Shown in pieces: positions 22,833-35,500 of a DNA stretch of 64,000 bases (the stretch's first letter is position 1; the number at the start of each line of letters is the position of its first letter). A program made the position numbers and the translations under genes. Source of the DNA: [Phialemoniopsis] sp. UDSM-2020 (Eukaryota > Ascomycota > Sordariomycetes > Thyridiales > Thyridiaceae); contig JAEILZ010000001.1 in the NCBI GenBank assembly GCA_018873225.1, forward strand, positions 3,906,001 to 3,970,000. The letters run 5' to 3'. The notes under the pieces were generated by a model, which did no database searches, was not told where the DNA came from, and was given only the letters and a program-made list of their open reading frames with translations.

Positions 22833-24590
22833 TTATATCTTGGCCAGCCACAGCCACCTGCGATGCAGACATATCCACCGAACACGACAGCACGCAGCCA
22901 GGGCGAGGAGAAGCAGGATTCCCTGAAAGGAAATACTGAGCTTAGGTCCAGCACTTCTCAAGCCCCCCTTCTCCAAGATAGCTTGGTTAATCGGATTGCC
23001 AATCAGAGAACTGAAAGGTTCAATATCAGTCACTTGAACAGTCCAGAACGAGGCGTCAACTGACCCGATGCTGACGATTGCATAACTTGAGCCAAACCAC
23101 TTGCCATAACCCCTGTCATTGCATAATTGGCTAAGGCAACTTGCTAAAAGACTCATGCTCGTCAGTCACAGGGGAATCCCAGCTTGGGGTGCATACGGAC
23201 CAGAGAGCGGTACGAAAGACCCAGTGCCAACACCCATCCCAAACGCAACGATGTAAAGTGCAGGAGTATTATGGTCTCCAAATGGGGTCCAAATCACAAA
23301 AATGACACAAATTGTCAGGATCGTCGTCGCAGAGACCATGTTGATCGGGCCACATCTGACTGCTAGCCAGGTCGGCACCGTTCGTCCCAGGATCGCTCCT
23401 CTGATCGTTGTCAATATCCTGGAAGTCCGATCGAAGATTGACTTACATGTTGTATGTGACCTGGAGATAGAATACGTCTCCAATGTCGATGAGTGATGCA
23501 AAGACGGGTAGTGAGCCCCACTGCGTATAGAGGACCAGTTCAAAGACTGAAGTTCCCCAGGTGTCAGCCTCTTCAGGGTGCATGAGAGAGTTCTTTCGCC
23601 TTACCAAAATTGGCGAATGTAAATAGAAGAAAGTCGGCGCTTTTGAAGTGCCCAAAGTCCCAAAAGATCGGGGTACGCTCGACTGGTTTGCTTTTGACCA
23701 TCAGTGAGCCTAGTAAGACAAGGAAGGCAACAATAGACGAAAAGCAGTAGACGGATGTCGTCCACTCAAAACGGGCGAAGAGGCTCTTGAAGACAAGGGA
23801 GAAGAGTATGCCTCCTATCGGTGCCCCTGTTGTGACGACACCCATGGCGAGGGCTCTATGGCGGCGAAACCAATGATCTATAACACAAAAAGCCACAGTC
23901 GTGGGCACGGCTGCTCGCAGTGTTAGAAACAAGACACTGCCGTGTTGTGTGGGGTACCGTCATGTACATACCACCACTGATCCCAGCGATAATAAAGCAG
24001 CCCATGAACTGACCGTAGGTAGTGCACCAGGCAAGGGAAAGAAGAGATATCCAGTACACGACAGATGCAGCGGGTAGGACAAATCTAGATCCCCATCGAT
24101 CAAAGACAAGGCCCACAGGAAGACCTAAGAGACAATCCAGGAAGGCAAAGACAGACCCGATCCATGAGATCTCGGATGGCGACATGGATGATAATTGATG
24201 TTCTTGCCAATAGACTTGGCACAAGCCGATGGCAGACATTAGTCCGTAAGTAGCAACAGTCAAGCAAAAGGAGCCCAGAACTACGGATACCGCTGACCCG
24301 GTAGCCGTCCTTCCAGCCGCATCATCCTGATCCTCGGCGGCCACATCATTCTGGTCTTCAACGCCTCCGCCACTGACTACCGTAGAGGCGAGTGTAGGAG
24401 GAGAGCCAGCCAATGGTGGAAAAGTCGATAACCTGAGGCAATACAGTTACGTCAATGCTTTAAAAAGCTCTCTCCAAGACGAGCCTCGGATAGCGGACAT
24501 GGGTGACCAGGCTTACTCTGTGCTTGAGTGGCTTAGGTCTACAAAGCGACCCATGCCTCCTGCGTCTGCAGAGCCCAACATGTCGGGCAT
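22833..24590 (-). CDS. MFS transporter, monocarboxylate porter type
   Basis: A member of the fungal monocarboxylate-porter-like branch of the major facilitator superfamily, placed in the plasma membrane. Seven exons are inferred: 24590-24517, 24432-23972, 23910-23605, 23546-23447, 23400-23197, 23130-23065 and 23010-22833; all phases agree and the protein has 462 aa with about 12 membrane segments. The hydrophilic N-terminus has about 65 residues. Recognisable parts are YGLMSAIGLCQVYWQEH in TM1, GLVFDRWGSRF (the MFS loop 2-3 motif), HWFRRHRALAMGVVTTGAPIGG, NIGAILGRTVPTWLA and the C-terminal CRVRWICLHRRWLWL. The exon pair at 23131-23196 is the least certain. An alternative ATG at 24671 would add 27 residues. 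The gene is divergent from the lysine aminomutase gene. Substrate unknown. Confidence 0.85.
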
Positions 24591-25614
24591 ACCTCGAGCT
24601 GGGAAACGAAGACGTCTTTCTGCAGGTCCGTAAACAAAGTAAACGAGTGCTCCTCGTGACCAAGTAGGCATGGGGGTAAATGTCGGATGCAGCACTCTGG
24701 ACGGCTCCGACTCAAAGCCGAACAGCTATATATATGATATCTGCCACGCAGTCGGCCACAGCATAGACGCCCGTGTGAGTACTCTGGCCTCCTTATCCTT
24801 GTCTCCTGAACCTCACACTACTCCTTCGACTTCCCTCATTATATCGCGCAACTCACCATCGAAGCAGGCATTATCACCAACAGACCAACATATATGGATT
24901 GCATTGCTGCTTTGGGCCGCATACAGTACGTCGATGCCAGATCAACACACCGCACATTGCCACTGTTCTTGTTTGCCTCGTCGTCTCGGAGGGCATCTGT
25001 TGACATCGTTTGCCCTTTTCTGCACCAACATAAAGTGAGCGACCTTCCACGCAGCGAATCGGCTTGTTAACGTGGAACCAACAGTTGATCAGTCACATTC
25101 GCCAGTTGCTCTTTCCAGGGTACAGGGGTTGAATCGACGACAAAACCACATCGTGGGATTGTCTTACGGACCAATCAAAGGGCTATTCGCCAGTTGAGTA
25201 CCGAGCGGGCGGTACCGATAGACAGGAAACCGGCCAAAAGCCCCCGGACACGTGAAGGCTCTGGATGTGAGTTGGCTGCAGTCCTGCAACCTGGGCAAGG
25301 GTGGATCTGTTCGTCTGCAAATCGGCACCGAGGATCGTCAAAGGTGTCTGGCGTGTCTCCTCGAGAACAAAGGGGTCACTGAGAACTCACGAGAACGAGT
25401 CTGTCCTGTCCAGCACACGGAAGGTTGCTCTCAAGGGAACGCAACTGCCTGGTGGGTAGACCGGACAGCTATCTTTCACTGCTACGGAAGGAGCAGCACC
25501 CCCCGGCCACAACCACTCGGCACTCACCACCTACCTTTACTCTCACTCCCTCTCTCGAAAAGCAAAGGGCTTGCCACGCCACCTGGTCGACCTTGAGTGA
25601 CTTAGTCGAGTGTG

Positions 25615-25622
25615 TATAAAAG
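25615..25622 (+). promoter_or_regulatory. TATA box of the lysine 2,3-aminomutase gene
   Basis: TATAAAAG is 305 bases before the ATG at 25920. Transcription would begin near 25645 and give a leader of about 270 bases, or a shorter one if a 5' UTR intron starting at the GTATGC near 25698 is removed. Confidence 0.5.
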
Positions 25623-25698
25623 CCCCTGTTCTCTCTACCGACACTCTCGGTCCCAAGTAGCATTCGACAATTTTCAAAGCTCATCAAGAGAGCCAGGT

Positions 25699-25725
25699 AT
25701 GCCCATGCCTCCTTCTCAATTCTGA
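25699..25725 (+). other. Upstream ORF of eight codons in the aminomutase leader
   Basis: ATG CCC ATG CCT to a TGA stop, MPMPPSQF, lies within the predicted leader. It would lower translation of the main frame unless spliced out; the preceding AG|GTATGC is a possible donor. Confidence 0.3.
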
Positions 25726-25919
25726 GCCATAGACCTGACATCGTTTCCTCGCTCCAGTTCAAGTCACAAAGCAACCAGCAAGCACCTCGAAACTCAATTC
25801 TCTGTTCCAACACAATAGCCACCGTGATCTCAGTCAGCCTAGGTACCCTGTTCGATATCTCTGCGCGTTTTCAACAAGTCCCGGTAGCAGTACGCGTGTA
25901 TTGACGTACGAGAGCAACC

Positions 25920-27631
25920 ATGTTTGCCCTTGTCCGTCCGAGAGGGGCTCTGAGAGCTTTGCCACGGATCCGTCCTCGTGTCCCTGCCATCAATGGACAA
26001 ACATTGAAACTCCACGGTCTCGCAGAAGCCGTTGCTGCCAAGCCAGAGATCACCCCGACCCCAGACATCCCGCCCGGATCCAGCCCTTCTTTCCCAATGG
26101 AACCGTTCTGGCGTGATATACCGGCATGGAGTGATACTTCCGAGGCGGAGTTCCTTTCCTACCGTTGGGGTGTAAGTCATAGGTCGGATTAGATGTATAA
26201 AGTGAGCGATGATGAATGGCCGCTGATACCTTCTCCCTCTTTCAGATCACCAACACAGTCCAACGGCACGATAAGCTCAAGGAATTTCTCGAGTCAGTCT
26301 TGCCTGACGAAGTACCGAGTGACGAGCATGATGGCAAGATGCAGCTCCGCAACGACCTCATCAACGACGTCTTCGACGGAATCTCCCACGCTTCCATGGC
26401 GATTCGAATCACGTAAGTCTGTTCCTAGAACCATGGAAGGCCTCCGTGACTGACCGGTCAACAGACCGTATATCATGAGCCGGATCAACTGGAGCGACCC
26501 CCGGCATGACCCTCTCTTCCGCCAGTTCATCCCATTGCGGTCGAGGATGATGCCTGACCACCCGAAGCTGACGCTGGACTCCCTTCACGAGACCGCCGAC
26601 TCGCCGGTTCCTGGACTCGTACACCGCTACCCTGACAAGGCCCTATTCCTCCGTGAGTGCATATGTGGCTAGTATTTCGCCGCGGCGCCCGAAAGCTCAC
26701 AATTTTCACAGCCATTTCTGTCTGCCCTACTTACTGCATGTTTTGCACGCGCTCCTATGCCGTTGGTGCCGATACCGAATCGGTCACCAAGGCGTCCCTG
26801 AAGCCTACACGACGGCGGTGGGAGAACTGCTTCGCATATATCGAGAGCCAGCCAGGCCTGCACGACATTGTTGTCTCCGGTGGTGATTCATACTATCTGC
26901 CGCCCGATCAGCTCCGGCTCATTGGTGAACGGCTCATCAGCATGCCCAATATTCGCCGTTTCCGCTTCGCCTCCAAGGGTCTCGCAGTTGCCCCTGCACG
27001 GTTCCTTGACGACGCGGATGGCTGGTTCGCAGCGTTAGTTGACGTGTCGAACAGCGCAAAGCGTGTAGGGAAGAGCGTGGCGCTGCATACGCACTTCAAC
27101 CATCCGAATGAGTTCAGCTGGATCACGGAACTCGCGAGTCAGCGACTGCTGGAGGCGGGCGTTACTGTGCGCAACCAAACCGTCTTGTTGCGTGGCGTGA
27201 ATGATGATGTTGAGACTATGAGCAAGCTCATTCGCAAACTCGCCGACAATAATATCTCTCCGGTATGTGCTTCTTCCCCATCATGGAGTTGCGGCCTCTC
27301 CTTGTAGGTCGACTGACACTTTGTTTAGTACTACGTCTACCAGTGCGACATGGTCGAAAAGGTTGAGCACCTCCGGACACCCTTGCAGACGATCCTTGAC
27401 CTAGAGTCCCGCATTCGCGGCACAATCGCGGGCTTTGCCACGCCTCAATTTGTCGTTGATCTCCCCGGAGGCGGCGGCAAGCGCCTTGCGTGCTCGCACC
27501 TCTCATATGATCGAGAGACAGGCGTTTCGCGGTATGTCGCACCAGCTGTCACGGGCCGTGACAAGGAGAATAAGGTCTACGAATACTATGATCCAGTCGA
27601 TTGTCTCCCAGCTGGCTCTGGAGAGCTGTGA
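25920..27631 (+). CDS. L-lysine 2,3-aminomutase-like radical SAM enzyme
   Basis: Lysine 2,3-aminomutase interconverts L-lysine and L-beta-lysine using a 4Fe-4S cluster, S-adenosylmethionine and pyridoxal phosphate. Five exons, 25920-26171, 26246-26412, 26465-26652, 26712-27262 and 27329-27631, with introns of 52-74 nt, give 486 aa. The radical SAM motif CPTYCMFC binds the cluster through Cys 207, 211 and 214. DLPGGGGK holds the PLP-binding Lys at about 437. Two Asp that bind the lysine substrate in bacterial enzymes are present in YQCD (393) and VVD (430), so the sequence resembles true lysine aminomutase more than the EF-P modifying EpmB branch, which lacks them. The N-terminus MFALVRPRGALRALPRIRPR is Arg-rich without acidic residues, as in mitochondrial presequences. 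Such enzymes are mainly bacterial. The transporter gene starts on the other strand 1.3 kb away. Confidence 0.92.
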
Positions 27632-30600
27632 AAGTAGATGTACTTGAAGCCCTGATGGAATCTTGACAACTTGGCGATCTTGGTGCGGTTGTAGTCATCG
27701 TGCTGACTCTCCCTCACATAATGCTTGTGTTATCTTTCGTTCTGTGCAAGGCAGACACTTATGAGGGTTGTTTTTCCAAAATGTTTGCTTTTTAATGCAA
27801 TCTCTGCAGCTAATTGAGTGTTGTTCTTTTACCATGCGGGTATGGAGTGTTGGTGTTCTCGTGTACCAACCAGAGTTATTGAAGTTGCATCTGTCACCAC
27901 CGACAACCAACAGACCAACGGCAGTTGTTACGCACGGGAGGCTGCCGGAGGGGAATCTTGTATCACCAGCCTAATGCAGTTGGCCGTGTTGTATCGGAGC
28001 ATGCGACTTTCCCGGCGGGCTTTGCAGCGGTCATCTCCTCGAAAAGGTAAGTTTGTGTTTGAGACTTGCTCCAGTTGAGTGGCACACCATGAGAGAATGG
28101 GGGTCATTGAAGAACCAACAGCACTGAGGCGACAGCACCGGTCCTTGGGCTCTGTACAAACGTTGCAGGCTCGACTTCTCGAGCCCCTTACCAATGTCAC
28201 CTATTGGGCGGTGGGTTGTCCCACTACCCAGAGCTTGACTACGGTGTAGGAAAACCCATGAGCCTGCCCTTGCCAAAGCATCGTGGGTCCTGACTTTGCT
28301 TGGCCCGGAGGAGTCGCTGTCTGAACCCCGGACTCGAACGGTGGTATTGGACACCCTTTCGGGCCCGAAGCCGGCCCCAGAATGATTCGCTAAGGAGTGC
28401 ATGAAACATCAACACCTCAGTCCGGCCCAAGAGCTAGCTATTTGCTTGGCTTGCTCTTCACACCTATGTCCTCCATCTACTCTGCGTGCCATTGTTATTT
28501 TGGCTGAGACTACAATTAGCCACTGTGCCAAGATGGTTGACGTCGCCTTGCAGCAATAACGACGCTCGTGCTCGGCGATTCGACGTGCCGTGTGCTCGAG
28601 CACTCTCCATCGACTGCCGTCATCTGAAAAGCTTGCCGATACCGACATGAAGTAGCGGTCTCGTGGCATGGAAGGGATCATGTCAATCACCTGAAACAAG
28701 CCATCTCCAGAACATCCTTCCTGACGGGTTGCTCTACGAAGATCAAAAAATGGGGCTCTCACGACCCCCGGCGGTACGGGGATCATAGGGCACTCCGGGT
28801 GCACCGTCGACAAGGGGCCTGACCTACCTGTGGACCAGGCTGTTCGGCCGATTTTCTAGAAGCGCGAGGAAGGGAGGGTCTCTGATCCTGGCCGGATGTC
28901 TTTGTCCAGACGAAGGATCAAGTAAGTAAACGAGAGCCTTGCGTTCGTAAAAAGGCGAGCCATACGCGTTTCCGGCAGAGTAGGGTATTTGAAATATATC
29001 ACCAAGACCCCCTGACGAAATCATGAGTATTGTAACCCTACCAAGTATGTGTCTTTGTGCCTTATTGTTTGCAACTACCGAAAATGAACAAGATCAGTAG
29101 CAATGTATTGAGTTCATTTGCAGCTCTTCGGTCTGAATAGGGAGAGATATCCTGCACTTGATCGGTACCCGGTCTGCTGGAATTTGAGCGGAGCATGGCA
29201 TCATATCCTCGCTTTGAGTGCAAAAAGAGAGGAGTGAAAGAGACCAAGCCACATGGATCGAGCAGTGATCAACTTCCAAGCTTAATCGGCAGTGGAGATG
29301 AGCAGAATGGCGCTGGGTCTTCTGGAGAAGCGCGTGCCGTAGGACTGATGGTCCTAAGTGATCCATAAGACGTCAAATCTTCACCCCTGAGGGGGGTCTC
29401 CCCGAGCTCCCCCTACCGGATGACAAACACGATATGCTTTCAAGCTCTTTTCATGAAACAATGGTTCAGAGAGGAAGGACCCGGCATTTGGCGCGATACA
29501 AAGAACGTGGCCCTAAAACGTGTTCAAGGGCCGGGCAAGCTTGTATTCTGCAGGTGAGAAACAGACGCCATGAGGCGACGATCTCTTACCGGGGTCGTGG
29601 AGGACGACGATCATTCTGCCTGCAAATAGTGAAACACGGACGACACGGCACATCGTCTGTTCCTCGCGACTCGTGGAGGCGTGGACCACTGATTCATCGA
29701 CGATGGTTCTGGCTGTTGCTTGCTTCTCGCTTGGGGACGCATTTCTCACGATGAGATGCTGTCCAAAGCAGACGGGGTGACAGCGCAGCATCAGAGCGTG
29801 CAGAGAAACGCAGGTCTTCGCCACTGAGAAAAGGACGTCTACGATTATCCATTCAGTAGTGATCGTCAGGTCGTTAGTAGCCATCACCTCGAGCTGAGGC
29901 GCTCACGTTGCAGTCGAACTACTGCAAGCCATCCCGAATGTATTTTTGCAAAAACGTGGTAGCCTTGAGTAGGTATCATCCAATTCCGTGCCGTCTGGCC
30001 AAGCCCGAGCTCTTTTTCTTCCTCTGCACTTCTTCGGGGACCTCTTTGGATTTCGCTACGGGCAGGCTGAATTACTGCTCTCTGTTAGTTGGAGGGCCGG
30101 CCGGTCCTCGGATCCTGGGCTTGGTTGATGGCGCGCCAACTGCAGACCAGCGTTTTACTGGGTTTGGAACGCGGCGCTGATCTTCTGACCAAAGCGAAAT
30201 TTCGCCATTCGATTAGGAACGGTCCCAGCGTCTAGAAGTTAGTGTAGGAGACGGTTTCTTCCGCTACTCGAGGACCGGTCTCGAGGAATAAATTGCATGA
30301 TGTTCTTTTCTACCCAAGAGGTACATGGATTATTTACCAATCGACAACCTGAAAAGCTGGAAGCAGCATAAGGACCGGTGGTGGGAGCATGATTTGGGAG
30401 ACCTATCATCTTCAAAACCGTGGTTCCAGTGGTGACAAGCAGCACCTATTTTCGCATCCGTGTGGGGTGGCGCGATCTCATGGATGTTGGTCAGCTTTTG
30501 GTTCGTCTTGAGCCGCTTGCTGATGTCTCATCCAGGCATGTATGTCTATTTGCGACGAGCTAAGCATTTTGGTAGCCTGTACGAATGTGTTGTCATTCCC

Positions 30601-32540
30601 TGGCCCTGAGGTTGATATTGCAGCTGGAGGGATTAAACCAGCGCCCGATCAGCGCGCCCCTTGCATATGCATCGAAGCACTACCACCCAGCGACTGTAAC
30701 AACTGGATAGCAGAGACGGGCGCAGTGTTGAACTGTTGTCTTGGGCAGCGTTACATGGCATGATTTTGGCCAAGCCATGCATTTCACTTTGCTTTTCCCC
30801 CTTATGTTTAAAGTGAGGCTGATAGGCGAGGACCGGTTGAAGAAAACAAAGAAACCGTTTGGATATAGCGTTGTTTTAGCTGGCGGAGCTTGAGCTCTTC
30901 AATGTTGGGTCCGGCAAGGTCCCGTCTGTTGGTTACGATAGCGCCCAGTAGCGCTGGGGAGAGCTTTCCAGCTCTTTTTAGCGTCTGGGTCCGGGTCTTA
31001 GAGCTCCCCCAAAGCTCCATCTAGTAATTACCCGTTTTTTGCTCGTGTTGAAATAGAAATTGGATCCAATTCAGGGGACAAACGGCCAGCTAACATCTTA
31101 GCCTTGGGTCTTCCGTCTTCTGAGACACTCATCTTGGGCGACGCCTCTCTAAGGGACTGCGGCTAAGGTGACGGCAATAGAGGCTATATCAAGGGATATG
31201 GGACCAGCTGATATGGTGAACACTTGGGTAGTAGCCTTTCATGACGCCAACAAAGATCGTCCATGACGGACCTGGCGGATCAATGTCAGAGATAGATGGA
31301 ATCCCAGTGGCACAAGCATGGAGGTAGCTGCAAGGGCCCGTAACTAGATGACCAACTGTAATTCTTTTCTTTTTTTCCAACCCTTGTGCCATCTTGGTCG
31401 GTACAGCATCCGAAAGAACTGCTTCTCCACTACCGCCAAAGACAAGCCTAGTAGAGGAGGGAGACATTCATGTCTTTGTTGATGGCGTCGTGCAAGCTGA
31501 AGTACCTACAGCTCGACCACAGACCAAGAAAGAGATTGGCCGGTCTCATCGTGTTCGCACAATTCTGCTACACAAAGCCCTCTCCAACCAGCTAAATTCG
31601 AGACACGGCAGGCTGGTACGATGGGCTTGGACCGGTCATGCCGATTCTGGCTACGGATGTTTTGACTTTGTCCGCACGTACCTTCCTCTAGACTTTTAAA
31701 AGCTTGATCAACGCCTTCTGCTTGCTCTGAAAATTATTATGGGCTTCTCAATCCAATCTGCAGCACGGCGTTTTTCCTAATTGACTTCTCTTCGTTCTCG
31801 CTTTTGGGGAATAGGGGTCTGTCTGTTGACGGAAGACCTGGTTATGACCTTTTAGGACCCATGCGAGCGACAGGTCATTACCAAAAACCCTTGAGGATCC
31901 TGTCCCCTGGGCGTGATCGACTCTCATTATTGCCCCTTCCGTCCCAACACCGGATCCAGAACGCAACAAGCGGCATCCACTGGTAGGGAGCAAGAACGAG
32001 CAGAAGCTCTGGGATGATAGCTTGTTGTCTCCGTCCAGCAACCTGCACCCCGTACTTTACTGAACTCCAAAAATCGACTCGGATCTGGACAGACGCGAGC
32101 CCTGAGAACAGAGCCTGGATTCAGCCCATCTTCCAACCCGTCTAGAGGTGCATCCCATCTCTTGCGATAGCTGTGTGATTCATGCAGGCGCACCATGCAT
32201 GTAAACCAATTCGGCACCTTTCATATCAGCAGCACTCCCAATCGTCACATCCCTACCAATCGAGGAGATCGACCGAGAAGGTCCAGCTCGACGGCTCTGT
32301 GATGGGAAGAGCCTTGGGCTAGCCATACCTCTTCCAGTCGACAGGGATCTCTATTTGCTGGACTCAACCCACCCATTCCTTGGCTCGATAGGCTTCCCCA
32401 GTTATTTTTTGCCTTCGTCACGGGCAGCGGGGGCCCGCTGTCAGACACGGCACCCCTGAGGAGCCCTGACCCTTGCCTGCGAGTCCTGGGTGCATAGTCA
32501 GGTACCACGCAACCCCTGCGGTAGCGACCAAACTAGCGAG
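27632..32540. other. Gene-poor region, 4.9 kb
   Basis: No gene supported on either strand. ORFs are below about 135 codons and mostly start with non-ATG codons. A 70-codon ATG ORF on the minus strand at 30808-31020 and two small hairpins within it are the only noticeable structures. Base composition does not look strongly AT-rich by eye, so it is not an obvious RIP-mutated repeat. Confidence 0.5.
30944..30975. repeat. Two adjacent short hairpins
   Basis: CCCAG (30944-30948) pairs with CTGGG (30954-30958) over a 5-base loop; AGAGCT (30960-30965) pairs with AGCTCT (30970-30975) over a 4-base loop and is followed by TTTT. They fall within a small minus-strand ORF. Function unknown. Confidence 0.4.
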
Positions 32541-35500
32541 ATGGAGTGCCTGGAGCATGAAGATGCTGCTCTCGTAGCCAGCCGGAGCAGAGGCAGTGAC
32601 AATGACAATGGGCCCATCCCTACCAATGGCTCCCTGGTAGAGTTTGATGACATGTCCTCGGGCGTGGACACAGCAAGGGTCTCAGCGCCTCCCTTCGACT
32701 CGCTATTCTCTTTTGAGAAGCCCTGGACATGGTCGATACCCAGAAACCCATGGACGAGTCCAGAGAGCAGCAGCCATAGCTCCAGATCCAACACCAGCTC
32801 CATCTCCAGCCGCAGTCACCCGGCCTGCTTCTCTCTCTTCCTCAATAATCATCCGAAGATCTCGTCCACGGACAGACTCGACCTCTTCTCTTGTTACTAC
32901 GAGGACGAGAATACTAGGACCGAAGCCGACGGATTGTCCCTCTGCGACTTGGACAAAGACAGCCGCACTCATTCCATTCTACTCTACCCTTATCACGAAC
33001 GAACCTTTAATTTCTCTCCCTCCTGGTCCTCTGCCAACGGCACCTTCTTCCTTCCGGCCTCGTCGGCCTCGAGTATCACATCCGATTGTCAAGAGCTATT
33101 CCGCACCCCAGATATCAGGGACTGCTGTCCGCCGAGCCATACTACACACAGCACAATGCCGTCCAAGACGCTAGCTGAGAGCCTCGACCGGCAGGATGTT
33201 TACACCAGCAGCACTTATACGGCCGGTCATGTCGCCGCCAATGTGAGCAACAGTTCCAATAACTGGCGGCCCAAGTCGGCGCGCAGTGCCAGAAGTGGTG
33301 GCAGGTCGCCAAGCCCACTGCTATTCGGTCGGCTCACTGGGCGCGCGAAACATCACCAGAAAGCAGGGCCTGCACCACCCGCGTCGACCGACGACAGCGT
33401 GGCACCCGATGCTCACAGTGAGAAGATGGTGACAGACGATCATGGCAGTATCGAGGAGAACAAGAGGCGGTCCCAGTCTGGTGCTTCGCCGGCGCCGACG
33501 TTGACGAGAGAGGAGTTCGAGGCGCTTCCTATCGCCATTCAGAGAAAGGTACGTGACATTCATCATTTCTCAACGCACATGAGCAGCGCCCACTGTCCAT
33601 CGTCATTTCTCTACATCCACCTATGAGCGGACACAAGTGGTCTTTCCTCCTCTCTGGCGTTCGTTATCACCGGCCCATCCCTACGTGTCTGTTTTGTTGC
33701 TCTCTTCCATTCGACGCCCACAGCATTCCGCGAACTGCTCTCAATCAAAGGTATACGGCCATTTTCCGCATTGATTGGTGAAGCCCAACAAGTGGAGGGC
33801 AGCCAGGCGTTCAACGGCTGCGACCAATAAGGATTAGAAGAGGCAAAGCGTCCATTCCCTTCACGCGCGCACACATCCACACCAAATCCACCATCACAGA
33901 CACCCGCGCACGGCAGCACCCACTCACACGGGTCTGGACGGTGCCGCCTGGGAACGCCACGGCACAAGCGTCCGCTCTGAGACATTCCGGGGCTCGGGGA
34001 TTGGCCTAGCTTCAGCTCACCACCCGGCGAGGGGTTTTGCGTGGCTCGTTCACAAACGGCATATCCTACCGGGCTTTAAACGAGCTATTATCTTTCAGCA
34101 TGCATCTAGTGATGCAGGCGACAGGTCAGGGCGCTGGCCGCCTTCGACAGCGCCTAAGCAGCGACGTAATTGCCAAGATCATTTCAAAAAGCATGTGGCC
34201 ACCTGAATGCCTTTCTTCTCTCGTCCTGCCCACAGACCCTTCCCCGCCACCATTGGCCGTACACCTTGTTTCCTTCCACTGAGTCTGAGGGTTGTTGCGA
34301 GCTTTTGCCAGTGGGGGAACTTGGTGACGACAAGCCTCTAGTTGGGCCGCCTTCAACGCATGGCGGCAGTGCTGCGATCTTGTTGATCTCGCTGAGGATC
34401 GTCCATGCGCGATGAAGCAATTGCATTGCTCTCGGACCTCAACTCAAATGCCTACCAAGCAAGCGTGAGGAGAAGTCGAATGTCATGAGTGACTCACCAT
34501 GTGTTGTCTTTTGCTCTTGTCATAAGACAACGCCTATCACTTGAATAAAAGGTGGTGGCTTGAAAGCATCGCCTCTTTTTGACGCAGTTGCTTTGAGAGG
34601 TGTGATTTTGTCTCTACTTCGAAGCCCCTGCATCCAATCCTCGCATCAACCCTGGTATGTGAACTCAGATCATGGGAGTCGCCCCGCTCGAGCGGTGAGC
34701 TAAGACCCCATACAATTCTGCATTCGCACTTTTGCGCACCTGCACGCCGTTGGCTGGCATGCCTTAGTCGTTTCGGCCGAGTGGGCTCTTGCTCGTCTAT
34801 TTCCTACCTGGTGATGGTGGACTGCGAGTGCCTCCGTCTGCATCCGTCACTACGGTCTTGGCCGGGGGAGCTTACCAGGCTCAGTCAAGTGTAGCCCAGG
34901 TCTTTGGCACTGCGTTTCTGCAGGTCCCACGTCCTAGCTGCTCTGCCTAGGTCCATATTTGACCAAAGCAGATCAAGTGGCCGCTTTGGCGCAGATAGTG
35001 GAATCCTGCTCCGTGGTTCCTGCATGCACTTGATGGATGTTCGCTCTCAACCTGAACCCCCACCCAGACCATATTTACAGAAAAGAAGCATCCATGCCGT
35101 TTTCTGTGCGCATTTCTTCGTTTCGTCAATATTCCTCTTGTATCTTTGCTACAGTCCCTACCTCGGCCTCTCTTGCGCCTTTCGATTATGCTTCACTCCT
35201 GGACTCTCGCATTCTAACAACATCTGCCCGTAGTACTTTTCTACACTCGAGCGTCTCAGATTCGCCCAGAGCTCTGGCATGGTAGAGGGTATCTACCACC
35301 ATTACGACGATATATCTCACCAGAACGTGAAACGTCGCAGGCCTCGGCAGGACAGAAGCTCCTCGGAGTACTTGGCCGGCCGAATCAGGAGACGGTCTCT
35401 GCGCGGGCCACGATCACCCGCCGCTGATGCACAGTGGCACTCTACCTTCCCTGATAAGAGCAGGAAACGCCAGTTCACGCGCGAAGAGCAGGTCCTCTTA

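Larger units (their letters stand above)
24591..25919. other. Divergent promoter region, MFS transporter and aminomutase
   Basis: 1.3 kb between two divergent starts. The right half holds a TATA box and a leader with upstream ATGs for the aminomutase gene. No other gene seen. Confidence 0.6.

Noticed and set aside
28320..28360. B-box-like GTTCGAGTCC on the minus strand, possible tRNA
   Set aside because: The flanking bases do not form a T-arm stem and no A box or acceptor stem could be paired.
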